From Streptomyces sp. NBC_00083 (GTDB lineage Bacteria; Actinomycetota; Actinomycetes; Streptomycetales; Streptomycetaceae): a stretch of 64,000 bases of DNA. The notes under the pieces were generated by a model. It was given only the letters and a program-made list of their open reading frames with translations. It had not been told where the DNA came from and did not search any database. Location: assembly GCF_026343295.1 (NCBI RefSeq), contig NZ_JAPELY010000001.1, positions 1,674,001 to 1,738,000 of the forward strand. The letters are read 5' to 3'. Below are positions 48,298 through 57,833 of this stretch, in pieces. Numbering within the stretch: position 1 is the stretch's first letter; every line of letters begins with the position of its first letter. The translations under genes were made by a program, and so were the position numbers.

Positions 48298-49316
48298 AGG
48301 TGTACCGCCGGCGCACCGTAGGGCCGGGGCTCCGCACCGGCCGCAAGCGGGGCGCCCAGCCCAAGGTCGTCGCCCTCGGCGGCGGCATGGGCCTCTCGGC
48401 CTCGCTCGCCGCGCTGCGCCGCATCACGGGCGATCTCACGGCCGTCGTCACCGTCGCCGACGACGGCGGCTCCAGCGGCCGGCTCCGCGACGAGCTGGGC
48501 GTGCTGCCCCCCGGCGACCTGCGCAAGGCGCTGGCCGCGCTGTGCGGCGACGACGACTGGGGCCAGACGTGGTCCCGGGTCATCCAGCACCGCTTCCAGT
48601 CCAAGGGCGAGCTGCACGAGCACGCCGTGGGCAATCTGCTGATCGTCGCGCTGTGGGAGCAGCTCGGCGACCATGTGCAGGCCCTCGACCTGGTCGGCAA
48701 GCTGCTCGGCGCGCAGGGCCGGGTCCTTCCGATGTCAGCGGTCCCGCTGGAGCTCGAAGCCCTCGTACGGGGGCACGACCCGGAGCGCCCCGAGGACGTG
48801 GACACCGTGCGCGGCCAGGCCACGGTGGCGCTCACGCCGGGCGAGGTGCTCTCGGTGCAGCTGGTCCCGCACGACCCGCCGGCCGTCCCCGAAGCGGTCG
48901 CCGCGGTGCTCGACGCGGACTGGGTGGTGCTCGGTCCCGGCTCCTGGTTCTCCTCCGTCATCCCCCACCTGATGGTGCCGGAACTGCTCGACGCGCTCAC
49001 CGAGACCAAGGCCCGCAAGGTCCTCTCGCTGAACCTCGCGCCACAACCGGGTGAAACCGATGGGTTCTCACCGCAGCGTCATTTGGAGGTTTTGGGACGA
49101 CACGCCCCTAAACTCGCCTTCGACGTGGTGCTGGCCGATGTGGCCGCCGTGCCCGACCGGGGGAGCCTGACCGAAGCCGCGAAACGGCTCGGAGCCGAGG
49201 TCGAGCTGGCGCCCGTGGCCAGGCCCGATGGTTCTCCGAAGCACGATCCGGAGCTGTTGGCCGCCGCGTACGACCGTATTTTTCGGATGCATGGAAGGAT
49301 CGGCCCATGGCGATGA
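48294..49316 (+). CDS. yvcK: YvcK-family (CofD-like) protein
   Basis: The 340-residue protein has the nucleotide-sugar-binding [14 protein letters not shown] and [31 protein letters not shown] typical of YvcK/CofD. YvcK binds UDP-sugars and links metabolism to cell-wall synthesis and shape, as known from Bacillus and mycobacteria (CuvA). The GTG start is inside the rapZ stop (GTGA). The 3' part (49041-49112 and 49226-49300) is rich in codons rare in this genome, consistent with DNA signals for whiA lying inside the gene. Confidence 0.92.
   Translation: MKVYRRRTVGPGLRTGRKRGAQPKVVALGGGMGLSASLAALRRITGDLTAVVTVADDGGSSGRLRDELGVLPPGDLRKALAALCGDDDWGQTWSRVIQHRFQSKGELHEHAVGNLLIVALWEQLGDHVQALDLVGKLLGAQGRVLPMSAVPLELEALVRGHDPERPEDVDTVRGQATVALTPGEVLSVQLVPHDPPAVPEAVAAVLDADWVVLGPGSWFSSVIPHLMVPELLDALTETKARKVLSLNLAPQPGETDGFSPQRHLEVLGRHAPKLAFDVVLADVAAVPDRGSLTEAAKRLGAEVELAPVARPDGSPKHDPELLAAAYDRIFRMHGRIGPWR
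49083..49114 (+). promoter_or_regulatory. candidate internal whiA promoter with WhiA-type GACAC site
   Basis: Within yvcK, TTGGAG (49083-49088) and TAAACT (49109-49114) lie 20 bp apart, so the -35 match is poor, but GACAC (49099-49103), the core WhiA binding motif, sits between them. S. coelicolor whiA is known to have a development-induced promoter inside the upstream gene. Confidence 0.4.
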
Positions 49317-50296
49317 CGCCGGCGGTGAAGGACGAGATTTCCCGGCTGCCCGTCACCCGGACCTGCTGCAGGAAGGCGGAGGTCTCGGCGATTCTTCGAT
49401 TCGCGGGCGGGCTGCACCTGGTGAGCGGCCGCATTGTGATCGAGGCGGAGCTGGACACCGCGATGGCGGCGCGCCGGCTCAAGCGGGACATTCTGGAGAT
49501 CTTCGGGCACAGCTCCGAGCTGATCGTGATGGCCCCCGGCGGCCTGCGCAGAGGCTCGCGGTTCGTCGTGCGGGTCGTGGCGGGCGGCGACCAGCTGGCC
49601 CGTCAGACCGGGCTCGTCGACGGGCGGGGCCGCCCCATCCGCGGCCTGCCGCCCCAGGTGGTCTCGGGGGCCACCTGTGACGCCGAGGCCGCCTGGCGCG
49701 GCGCGTTCCTGGCGCACGGCTCGCTGACCGAGCCGGGCCGCTCCTCGTCCCTTGAGGTGACCTGTCCGGGCCCGGAGGCGGCCCTCGCCCTGGTCGGCGC
49801 CGCACGACGGCTCCAGATCGCGGCCAAGGCACGCGAGGTCCGCGGTGTGGACCGGGTGGTCGTCCGTGACGGCGACGCGATCGGCGCCCTGCTCACCCGG
49901 CTCGGCGCGCACGAGTCGGTGCTGGCCTGGGAGGAGCGGCGGATGCGCCGCGAGGTCCGCGCCACCGCCAACCGCCTCGCCAACTTCGACGACGCCAACC
50001 TGCGCCGTTCGGCGCGGGCCGCCGTCGCCGCGGGGGCCCGGGTGCAGCGCGCCCTGGAGATCCTGGCGGACGAGGTGCCCGAGCACCTGGCGGCAGCCGG
50101 CCGGCTGCGCATGGAGCACAAGCAGGCCTCCCTGGAGGAGCTGGGCGCGCTCGCCGACCCGCCGCTGACCAAGGACGCGGTCGCGGGCCGGATCAGGCGC
50201 CTGCTGGCGATGGCCGACAAGCGGGCCCAGGACCTGGGCATCCCCGGCACGGAGTCCAACTTGACCGAGGAGATGGCGGACGGCCTGGTCGGCTGA
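49307..50296 (+). CDS. whiA: sporulation transcription regulator WhiA
   Basis: WhiA acts with WhiB to stop growth and start sporulation septation in aerial hyphae. The 329-residue length is normal. The N-terminal half is a degenerate LAGLIDADG homing-endonuclease fold ([22 protein letters not shown] ... [17 protein letters not shown]). The C-terminal half is the helix-turn-helix DNA-binding domain ([27 protein letters not shown]). The ATG overlaps the yvcK end by 10 bp and has GGAAGG about 8 bp upstream; ATG 49313, in an ATGA overlap, is less likely. Regulation may include the internal promoter in yvcK. Confidence 0.96.
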   Translation: MAMTPAVKDEISRLPVTRTCCRKAEVSAILRFAGGLHLVSGRIVIEAELDTAMAARRLKRDILEIFGHSSELIVMAPGGLRRGSRFVVRVVAGGDQLARQTGLVDGRGRPIRGLPPQVVSGATCDAEAAWRGAFLAHGSLTEPGRSSSLEVTCPGPEAALALVGAARRLQIAAKAREVRGVDRVVVRDGDAIGALLTRLGAHESVLAWEERRMRREVRATANRLANFDDANLRRSARAAVAAGARVQRALEILADEVPEHLAAAGRLRMEHKQASLEELGALADPPLTKDAVAGRIRRLLAMADKRAQDLGIPGTESNLTEEMADGLVG

Positions 50297-50349
50297 GTCC
50301 GGCCCGTACCGCACCCCCGTACCGCACCCCGTTCCTCAACTCGCCCCGT

Positions 50350-50374
50350 CCGGCGCCCACTTGGTGGGCGCCGG
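50350..50374 (+). terminator. whiA terminator
   Basis: CCGGCGCCCAC (50350-50360) and GTGGGCGCCGG (50364-50374) pair perfectly around a 3 nt loop and are followed by TTCCGTTCC, 54 bp after the whiA stop. Confidence 0.8.
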
Positions 50375-50413
50375 TTCCGTTCCGGGACCGGCCGTCCGCG
50401 GCCCTCGGCGGTA

Positions 50414-50440
50414 TTGACATGATCATGAAGTGTCATGAGC
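50414..50440 (+). promoter_or_regulatory. promoter/operator region of the M14 carboxypeptidase gene
   Basis: A consensus -35 box, TTGACA (50414-50419), overlaps a palindrome CATGATCATG (50418-50427). TGACA and TGTCA (50415-50419 and 50431-50435) form an outer inverted repeat. No good -10 box is seen at the right spacing, which suggests an activator or a non-standard promoter. Confidence 0.45.
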
Positions 50441-50485
50441 CTGGCGTCTGTCCACTTCCGTGGCACACACCAGCTAGGGGGGCTC

Positions 50486-53443
50486 ATGAGACGCAGAGCG
50501 AGAGCGATCCTCGCCGCTGCATCACTGCTGACGGCCGGCCTGATGGCGGCACCCGCCGCACAGGCCCGGCAGGGCGGAGCGGACGGCGAGGGCATCGTCG
50601 TCTGGAACGCCCAGGTCAGCCGCGCACAACTGCCGCTGCTCCTGGAGGCCGGCGCCGACGCCCAGGAACTGGGCGCCCGGCTGCCCGCCAAGGGCTCGGC
50701 CGGAGTCGAGCTCTACCTCACGAAGTCCCAGGCCGCCGCGTTGCGCGGCAAGGGCGTCGACCTGTCCGAGCGCAAGGTCTCCGCGGGGACCCAGAACCAC
50801 CTCAAGGCCGCGGGCGACGGCGTGTTCCGCCCCTACAGCGGCCCGAACGGCCTGAAGCAGGAGATCCTCGACACCGGCAAGGCCAACCCGTCGCTCACCA
50901 AGGTCGAGTCGATCGGCAAGACCGTCGACGGCCAGGACATCCTCGCCCTCAAGCTGACCAAGGGCGCCGCCAAGTCCAAGGACGGCTCCAAGCCCGCCAC
51001 GCTCTACATGTCCAACCAGCACGCCCGGGAGTGGATCACCCCGGAGATGACCCGGCGGCTGATGCACTACTACCTCGACAACTACGGCAAGGACCCGCGG
51101 ATCACCAAGATCGTGGACTCCACCGAGCTGTGGTTCGTGCTCTCGGCCAACCCGGACGGCTACGACTACACCTTCACGCCCGGCAACCGGCTGTGGCGCA
51201 AGAACCTCCGCGACAACAACGGCGACGGCAAAATCACCTCGGTCGACGGCGTCGACCCGAACCGCAACTTCCCCTACAAGTGGGGCTACGACAACGAGGG
51301 TTCGTCCGCCGACCCCTCGAACGAGACCTACCGCGGCCCGAGCGCGGGCAGCGAGCCCGAGACCAAGGCGCTCGACTCCTTCGAGAAGCGGGTCGGCTTC
51401 AACTACGCGATCAACTACCACTCCGCGGCCGAACTGCTGCTGTACGGGGTGGGCTGGCAGGTCGCGACCCCCACCCCCGACGACGTGATCTACAAGTCGC
51501 TGGCGGGCACCCCCGACAAGCCGGCCATCCCCGGCTACCTCTCGGAGGTCTCCTCCGCGCTCTACACCACCAACGGTGAGGCCGACGGCCACGCGGCCAA
51601 CGTCAACGGCACGATGATGTTCACCCCCGAGATGTCGACGTGCACCACGGCCTCGAACGTGGACCCGAACGACGCGTGGAACGCGGCGGATTGCCCCTCC
51701 GACTTCAACTTCCCCGACAGCGAGAAGCTGATCCAGGGCGAGTTCGAGAAGAACATCCCCTTCGCCCTCTCCGTCGCCGAGACCTCGGCCCACCCCGACC
51801 AGCCCTCCTCGTCGGTCGGCATCGCCGCCCCCGACTTCACGCCGGACACCTTCGCGACCTCGTACGCACGCGGCGGGGACCAGCAGGTCGCCGTCACCGT
51901 CCGCAAGTCGGTACGCGACAAGACCCTCAACTACCGCGTCGACGGCGGACGCAGGCAGACCGAGGAGCTCAAGCCCTGGAAGGGCGGCGACGTCTTCGGC
52001 GGCGAGGACAACATCCGCTTCGACCAGTACCGCGCCAAGGTCGAGGGCGCCGACGCCGGCGCCAAGGTCGAGGTGTGGTTCACCGGCAGGACCGCCGCGG
52101 GCAAGGCCACCTCCAGCACCCCCTTCACGTACACCGTGGCCGCCCGGCCCCAGGGCGACACCCTGGTCCTCGCCGACGAGAGCGGCACCACGCCCGCCAA
52201 GAACACCGCGCTCTACACCAAGGCGCTCGCCGACAACGGCAGGAAGGCGGCCGTCTGGGACGTGGCGACCCAGGGCACCCCGAGCGCACTCGGCGTGCTC
52301 AGCCACTTCAAGAACGTCCTCTGGTACACCGGCAGCGACCCGTCATCGGCGCCGACGGCGGCCACCACGTTCGCCGTACGCGACTTCGTCAACGAGGGCG
52401 GCAAGCTGATCAACGCAGGTCAGCAGGCCGGCGGCAGCGTCGACCTCGGCGGGGGCGCGCTCTCCGACGACTTCTCGCAGTACTACCTCGGTGCCTACAA
52501 CAAGGCCGGGCTCAAGTCCCCGCCCGCCTTCGCCGGATCCGGCGCGCTCGCCGGAGCCGCGGCCCCGCTGGCCGCCGCGCCGGGCAGCCCGCTGACCGCG
52601 GCCGGTGCGTACACCGTCACCTCCGACACCCTGAAGCCGGCGCAGTTCCCGCAGTTCGCGAGTGCCTCCGCCGGTGACTACCCCGGGGTGCGCACGCCCT
52701 TCGAGCCCGCCGAGGGTTCCTGGTTCGCCGCGGCCCAGCACCGGGACGACGCGTACATGCGGCTCGCGCGCACCGTCGACCTGACGGGAACCACGGCCTC
52801 CCAGAAGCCGAGCCTGGACTTCCAGCTCAGCTACGACACCGAGCCCGGCTACGACCAGGTCATCGTCGAGGCGCACACCGTCGGCCAGGACGACTGGACG
52901 ACGCTGCCCGACCTCAACGGGGGCAGCACCACCAGCGTGCCCAGCCAGTGCGAGCAGGGCTTCCTCCTCCAGGAGCACCCCTTCCTGACGCACTACCTCA
53001 CGCCCGGCTCGCCGGCCTGCACGGCATCGGGCACCAGCGGCGCCTGGAACCGCTTCACCGGCTCCTCCGACGGCTGGCAGCAGGTCTCCGTCGACCTCGC
53101 CGCCTACGCGGGCAAGCAGGTCGAGGTCGCCGTCGCCTACGTGTCCGATCCGGGCACCGGCGGACTCGGCGCCTTCGTCGACGACACCCGCCTCGTCATC
53201 GGCGCCGCGCCCCAGGGCGCCGAGGGCTTCGAGACCTCGCTCGGGCCCTGGAGCGTGCCCGGAGCGCCGGCCGGCAGCCCCGGCAACAGCGGGGACTGGG
53301 CCCGCTCGCAGGCGCTCTTCCACTCCTCGGCGGCCGTCACCACCCGCTCCACCGTCCTCCTCGGCTTCGGCCTGGAGAACGTCAGCACCGCCGCCGGCCG
53401 CAAACAGGTCGTCGGAAAAGCACTCAGCGCACTCCACCGCTGA
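50486..53443 (+). CDS. secreted M14 zinc carboxypeptidase
   Basis: The 985-residue protein has a Sec signal (RRRARAILAAASLLTAGLMAAPAAQA) and a pro-region. The M14 peptidase domain (about 115-430) has zinc ligands His179 and Glu182 in NQHAREW, GYDYTFTPGNRLWRKN, DPNRNFPYKWG, and the third ligand His in INYHSAAELLLYG. The catalytic Glu is probably in MMFTPEMSTC. After the peptidase come an Ig-like segment and a long region with jelly-roll features (YDTEPGYDQVIVEAH; VAYVSDPGTGGLGAFVDD), suggesting an immune-inhibitor-A-like module. GGGGGG precedes the ATG; ATG 50435 is a poorer alternative. It is likely an extracellular scavenging protease. Confidence 0.92.
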   Translation: MRRRARAILAAASLLTAGLMAAPAAQARQGGADGEGIVVWNAQVSRAQLPLLLEAGADAQELGARLPAKGSAGVELYLTKSQAAALRGKGVDLSERKVSAGTQNHLKAAGDGVFRPYSGPNGLKQEILDTGKANPSLTKVESIGKTVDGQDILALKLTKGAAKSKDGSKPATLYMSNQHAREWITPEMTRRLMHYYLDNYGKDPRITKIVDSTELWFVLSANPDGYDYTFTPGNRLWRKNLRDNNGDGKITSVDGVDPNRNFPYKWGYDNEGSSADPSNETYRGPSAGSEPETKALDSFEKRVGFNYAINYHSAAELLLYGVGWQVATPTPDDVIYKSLAGTPDKPAIPGYLSEVSSALYTTNGEADGHAANVNGTMMFTPEMSTCTTASNVDPNDAWNAADCPSDFNFPDSEKLIQGEFEKNIPFALSVAETSAHPDQPSSSVGIAAPDFTPDTFATSYARGGDQQVAVTVRKSVRDKTLNYRVDGGRRQTEELKPWKGGDVFGGEDNIRFDQYRAKVEGADAGAKVEVWFTGRTAAGKATSSTPFTYTVAARPQGDTLVLADESGTTPAKNTALYTKALADNGRKAAVWDVATQGTPSALGVLSHFKNVLWYTGSDPSSAPTAATTFAVRDFVNEGGKLINAGQQAGGSVDLGGGALSDDFSQYYLGAYNKAGLKSPPAFAGSGALAGAAAPLAAAPGSPLTAAGAYTVTSDTLKPAQFPQFASASAGDYPGVRTPFEPAEGSWFAAAQHRDDAYMRLARTVDLTGTTASQKPSLDFQLSYDTEPGYDQVIVEAHTVGQDDWTTLPDLNGGSTTSVPSQCEQGFLLQEHPFLTHYLTPGSPACTASGTSGAWNRFTGSSDGWQQVSVDLAAYAGKQVEVAVAYVSDPGTGGLGAFVDDTRLVIGAAPQGAEGFETSLGPWSVPGAPAGSPGNSGDWARSQALFHSSAAVTTRSTVLLGFGLENVSTAAGRKQVVGKALSALHR

Positions 53444-53467
53444 CACCGTGTAGTGGGGCCGAAGGTC

Positions 53468-53506
53468 CCCGGAGGCCCGTATCGCGGTCGGATACGGGCC
53501 TCCGGG
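53468..53506 (+). terminator. terminator after the carboxypeptidase gene
   Basis: CCCGGAGGCCCGTATC (53468-53483) and GATACGGGCCTCCGGG (53491-53506) form a perfect 16 bp stem with a 7 nt loop. Confidence 0.85.
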
Positions 53507-53636
53507 CCGGTCCGGGCGTGATTTCGGAACCATTCGGGCGCTCGGATGTCACTTCGCGGGCCCCGGGGAGGTAGGGTCGTAAGCGGTCGGGGACATCCCA
53601 TACAACTCGCCGGCGTCGAGTACCCGGCGTACCTAA

Positions 53637-54662
<1,026 letters not shown>

Positions 54663-54693
54663 CCTCGGTACGGTAGACACCTGATGTGAGCTA

Positions 54694-54733
54694 CAGGGCT
54701 CGGGCAGCGCAATGAGGCGCTGTACGGGCCCTG
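54694..54733 (+). terminator. intercistronic hairpin between gap and pgk
   Basis: CAGGGCTCGGGCAGCGC (54694-54710) folds with GCGCTGTACGGGCCCTG (54717-54733): 15 pairs with one 2x2 mismatch and a 6 nt loop. It could attenuate pgk transcription or stabilise the 3' end of gap mRNA. Confidence 0.65.
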
Positions 54734-54782
54734 TCGCCTGTCCAGACCGTTGGTCCCGTACCTCGCAAGGAGTCACTCCCCT

Positions 54783-55994
54783 ATGAAGACGATCGACGAA
54801 CTTCTCGCCGAAGGGGTCGAAGGCAAGCGGGTCTTCGTCCGCGCCGACCTCAACGTGCCGCTGGCCGAGGGCAGCATCACCGACGACGGCCGCATCCGCG
54901 CGGTGCTGCCGACCGTCCAGGCGCTCGTCGCCGCCGGTGCCAAGGTCGTCGTGGCCTCGCACCTGGGCCGCCCCAAGGGCGCCCCGGACCCGCAGTTCTC
55001 GCTGCTCCCCGCCGCCGAGCGGCTCGGCGAACTCCTGGGCGCGCCGGTCGCGTTCGCCCAGGACACCGTGGGCCCGGCCGCCCACGACGCGGTGGACGGG
55101 CTGCAGCCGGGCCAGGTCGCCGTCGTCGAGAACCTGCGCTTCAACGCCGGTGAGACGGCCAAGGACGACGCCGAGCGCGGCGCCTTCGCCGACCAGCTCG
55201 CCGCCCTCGCCGACGTGTACGTCGGTGACGGCTTCGGCGCGGTGCACCGCAAACACGCCTCCGTCTTCGACCTCCCGGCGCGCCTTCCGCACTACGCCGG
55301 CTACCTCATCGCCACCGAGGTCGGCGTGCTCAAGAAGCTGACCGAGGACGTCAAGCGCCCCTACACCGTCGTGCTCGGCGGCGCCAAGGTCTCCGACAAG
55401 CTCGCCGTCATCGACGAGCTGCTCGGCAAGGCCGACCGCATCCTGATCGGCGGCGGCATGGCGTACACCTTCCTCAAGGCCAAGGGGTACGAGGTCGGCA
55501 TCAGCCTCCTTCAGGAGGACCAGATCCCGGTCGTCACGGAGTACATGGAGCGCGCCGAGAAGAACGGCGTCGAGCTGGTCCTGCCGGTCGACGTGCTGGT
55601 CTCCAAGGACTTCCCCGACCTGAAGACCAAGGCGCCGGCCGACTTCCAGACCGTCGACGCGGACAAGATCCCCGCGGACCAGGAGGGCCTCGACATCGGC
55701 CCCGAGTCCCGCGAGCTGTTCGCCTCGAAGATCGCCGACGCCGAGACCGTCTTCTGGAACGGTCCGGTCGGCGTCGCCGAGCACCCCGACTACGCCGGCG
55801 GCACCTCGGCCGTCGCGCGGGCCCTGCTCAACTGCGACGGCTTCACCGTGGTCGGCGGCGGCGACTCCGCCGCGGCCGTCCGTAACCTGGGCTTCGACGA
55901 GAATGCCTTCGGCCACATCTCGACCGGCGGCGGCGCCTCCCTCGAATACCTCGAGGGCAAGACGCTCCCCGGCCTCGCCGCACTGGAGGACTGA
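54783..55994 (+). CDS. pgk: phosphoglycerate kinase
   Basis: Pgk makes ATP and 3-phosphoglycerate in glycolysis. The 403-residue protein has the N-domain [20 protein letters not shown] and ENLRFNAGE substrate loops. The C-domain carries the [10 protein letters not shown] and [14 protein letters not shown] nucleotide-site loops, then [15 protein letters not shown]. The ATG at 54783 has AAGGAG 11 bp upstream and fits the family start MKTIDELL. It is 120 bp after gap, with a hairpin between, and 6 bp before tpiA. Confidence 0.97.
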   Translation: MKTIDELLAEGVEGKRVFVRADLNVPLAEGSITDDGRIRAVLPTVQALVAAGAKVVVASHLGRPKGAPDPQFSLLPAAERLGELLGAPVAFAQDTVGPAAHDAVDGLQPGQVAVVENLRFNAGETAKDDAERGAFADQLAALADVYVGDGFGAVHRKHASVFDLPARLPHYAGYLIATEVGVLKKLTEDVKRPYTVVLGGAKVSDKLAVIDELLGKADRILIGGGMAYTFLKAKGYEVGISLLQEDQIPVVTEYMERAEKNGVELVLPVDVLVSKDFPDLKTKAPADFQTVDADKIPADQEGLDIGPESRELFASKIADAETVFWNGPVGVAEHPDYAGGTSAVARALLNCDGFTVVGGGDSAAAVRNLGFDENAFGHISTGGGASLEYLEGKTLPGLAALED

Positions 55995-56000
55995 ACACCC

Positions 56001-56777
56001 GTGAGCACCCGTACCCCGCTGATGGCGGGCAACTGGAAGATGAACCTCAACCACCTTGAGGCCATCGCGCACGTCCAGAAGCTCGCCTTCGCCCTCGCCG
56101 ACAAGGACTACGACGCGGTCGAGGTCGCCGTCCTGGCGCCCTTCGTCGACCTGCGCTCCGTGCAGACCCTGGTCGACGGCGACAAGCTCAAGATCAAGTA
56201 CGGCGCCCAGGACATCTCGGCGCACGACTCCGGTGCCTACACCGGCGAGATCTCGGGCCCGATGCTGGCCAAGCTGAAGTGCGCCTATGTCGCGGTCGGC
56301 CACTCCGAGCGCCGTCAGTACCACAACGAGACCGACGAGATCTGCAACGCCAAGGTGAAGGCCGCCTACAAGCACGGTCTGACCCCGATCCTGTGCATCG
56401 GCGAGGGCCTCGACGTCCGCAAGGCCGGCGAGCAGGTCGCGTACACCCTGGCCCAGCTCGACGGCGGCCTCAAGGACGTGCCAGCCGAGCAGGCCGAGTC
56501 CGTCGTGATCGCGTACGAGCCGGTCTGGGCGATCGGCACCGGCGAGGTCGCCACGCCCGAGGACGCCCAGGAGGTGTGCGGAGCGATCCGCGCGCGCCTG
56601 GCGGAGCTGTACTCGCAGGAGCTCGCCGACAAGGTGCGCATCCAGTACGGCGGCTCGGTGAAGTCCGGGAACGTGGCCGCGATCATGGCCCAGCCGGACG
56701 TGGACGGCGCCCTGGTCGGCGGCGCCGCGCTGGACTCCGAGGAGTTCGTCAAGATCGTCCGCTTCCGCGACCAGTAA
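56001..56777 (+). CDS. tpiA: triose-phosphate isomerase
   Basis: TpiA interconverts dihydroxyacetone phosphate and glyceraldehyde 3-phosphate. The 258-residue TIM barrel has the N-terminal AGNWKMN (catalytic Lys), the electrophile His in [10 protein letters not shown], the catalytic Glu in [11 protein letters not shown] with loop 6, and [12 protein letters not shown] near the end. The GTG start uses the GGAGG inside the pgk 3' end, so it is coupled to pgk. Confidence 0.97.
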   Translation: MSTRTPLMAGNWKMNLNHLEAIAHVQKLAFALADKDYDAVEVAVLAPFVDLRSVQTLVDGDKLKIKYGAQDISAHDSGAYTGEISGPMLAKLKCAYVAVGHSERRQYHNETDEICNAKVKAAYKHGLTPILCIGEGLDVRKAGEQVAYTLAQLDGGLKDVPAEQAESVVIAYEPVWAIGTGEVATPEDAQEVCGAIRARLAELYSQELADKVRIQYGGSVKSGNVAAIMAQPDVDGALVGGAALDSEEFVKIVRFRDQ

Positions 56778-56810
56778 GTATGCGGTAGCGCGGATCCGTC
56801 GTACCCTTGC

Positions 56811-56851
56811 GGGGGCCGGGACAGGGATTGTGGAATGTCCCCCCGGCCCCC
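56811..56851 (+). terminator. hairpin between tpiA and secG
   Basis: GGGGGCCGGG (56811-56820) pairs with CCCGGCCCCC (56842-56851), and ACA with TGT inside, leaving extra Cs bulged. It may terminate the glycolytic transcript partially before secG. Confidence 0.6.
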
Positions 56852-56885
56852 GTCGCCATATCAGTCCTAGGAAGTTGGTCCAGCC

Positions 56886-57119
56886 GTGATTGTCGGGTTC
56901 TCGATTGCCCTGATCGTCTTCAGCCTGCTGCTGATGCTGCTGGTGCTGATGCACAAGGGGAAGGGTGGCGGCCTCTCCGACATGTTCGGCGGTGGCATGC
57001 AGTCCTCCGTCGGTGGCTCCTCGGTCGCCGAGCGCAATCTCGACCGCATCACCATCGTGATCGGTCTGTTGTGGTTCGCGTGCATTGTCGTACTTGGTCT
57101 GCTGATGAAGCTCAAGTAA
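56886..57119 (+). CDS. secG: preprotein translocase subunit SecG
   Basis: The 77-residue protein has two membrane helices (GFSIALIVFSLLLMLLVLM and ITIVIGLLWFACIVVLGLLM) around a conserved loop, HKGKGGGLSDMFGGG, the SecG signature. It is part of the SecYEG translocation channel. It starts at GTG. Its position after tpiA is conserved across actinobacteria. Confidence 0.95.
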   Translation: MIVGFSIALIVFSLLLMLLVLMHKGKGGGLSDMFGGGMQSSVGGSSVAERNLDRITIVIGLLWFACIVVLGLLMKLK

Positions 57120-57151
57120 GCCGCTGTCGTTCGGCGTTTCGGGGGAGGGGT

Positions 57152-57228
57152 GTAACTCCAATCGCTGGACGCGCGTTGGGCCTTACGTAGACTGGGGCAT
57201 CTTCGAGCACCATCACGCAGGGAGTTAC
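57152..57228. promoter_or_regulatory. inverted repeat and -10 box before the RbpA-like gene
   Basis: GTAACTCC (57152-57159) is the exact complement of GGAGTTAC (57221-57228), which contains the ribosome binding site of the next gene. TAGACT (57188-57193) between them is a likely -10 box; its -35 (CTGGAC, 57165-57170) is weak. Confidence 0.4.
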
Positions 57229-57232
57229 GACC

Positions 57233-57568
57233 GTGGCAAGTGGCAACGCGATCCGGGGAAGCCGGGTCGGAGCGGGGCCGATGGGGGAGGCCGAGCGCGG
57301 CGAGTCCGCGCCGCGCCTCCGCATCTCCTTCTGGTGCTCGAACGGGCACGAGACGCAGCCGAGCTTCGCCAGTGACGCACAGGTTCCGGAGACGTGGGAC
57401 TGCCCGCGCTGCGGATTCCCCGCGGGACAGGACCGGGACAACCCGCCGGACCCGCCACGCACGGAGCCGTACAAGACCCACCTGGCGTACGTGAGGGAAC
57501 GGCGCAGCGACGCGGACGGCGAGGCGATCCTCGCGGAGGCGCTCGCCAAGCTCCGCGGCGAGATCTGA
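57233..57568 (+). CDS. RbpA-family RNA polymerase-binding protein (paralogue)
   Basis: The 111-residue protein has the RbpA layout: a basic N-terminal tail (NAIRGSRVGAG), a zinc-binding core with FWCSNGHE and WDCPRCG, and a C-terminal helical sigma-interacting segment (KTHLAYVRERRSDADGEAILAEALAKLRG). RbpA binds the principal sigma factor and stabilises the promoter complex. Streptomyces has the main rbpA elsewhere and a paralogue (RbpB) which, as I recall, lies beside the glycolytic genes. This gene is probably that paralogue. GTG 57233 has GGAG 8 bp upstream. Confidence 0.85.
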   Translation: MASGNAIRGSRVGAGPMGEAERGESAPRLRISFWCSNGHETQPSFASDAQVPETWDCPRCGFPAGQDRDNPPDPPRTEPYKTHLAYVRERRSDADGEAILAEALAKLRGEI

Positions 57569-57569
57569 C

Positions 57570-57625
57570 GGATGAAGGGCCCACTGGGTGAACTCGGTTC
57601 ATCCGCAGGGCCCTTCGGTGCATCC
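57570..57625 (+). terminator. terminator after the RbpA-like gene
   Basis: AAGGGCCC (57575-57582) pairs with GGGCCCTT (57608-57615), and GGATGAA... with ...TTCGGTGCATCC extends the fold, just after the stop codon. The rest of the 57626-57833 interval shows no feature I can support. Confidence 0.6.
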
Positions 57626-57833
57626 GGGGCCGCCCGCGGCGCCGGGATCCGGCCCTGAGCGCCCGCCCGCCGGCTTCCGCGTTCCTCCCGATTTCTCCCG
57701 GCCCTTCTCCGCCGGCCACTTCCGGCCTTCTTCCCGGCCGACGCCGCCGCGATGATTCCTGCCCGCGCCGCCTGATCAATTAGGTTGGAGGGGCAGCGGG
57801 GCAAGGTACGCAAGTACGAGAAGAAGTGGGCTG

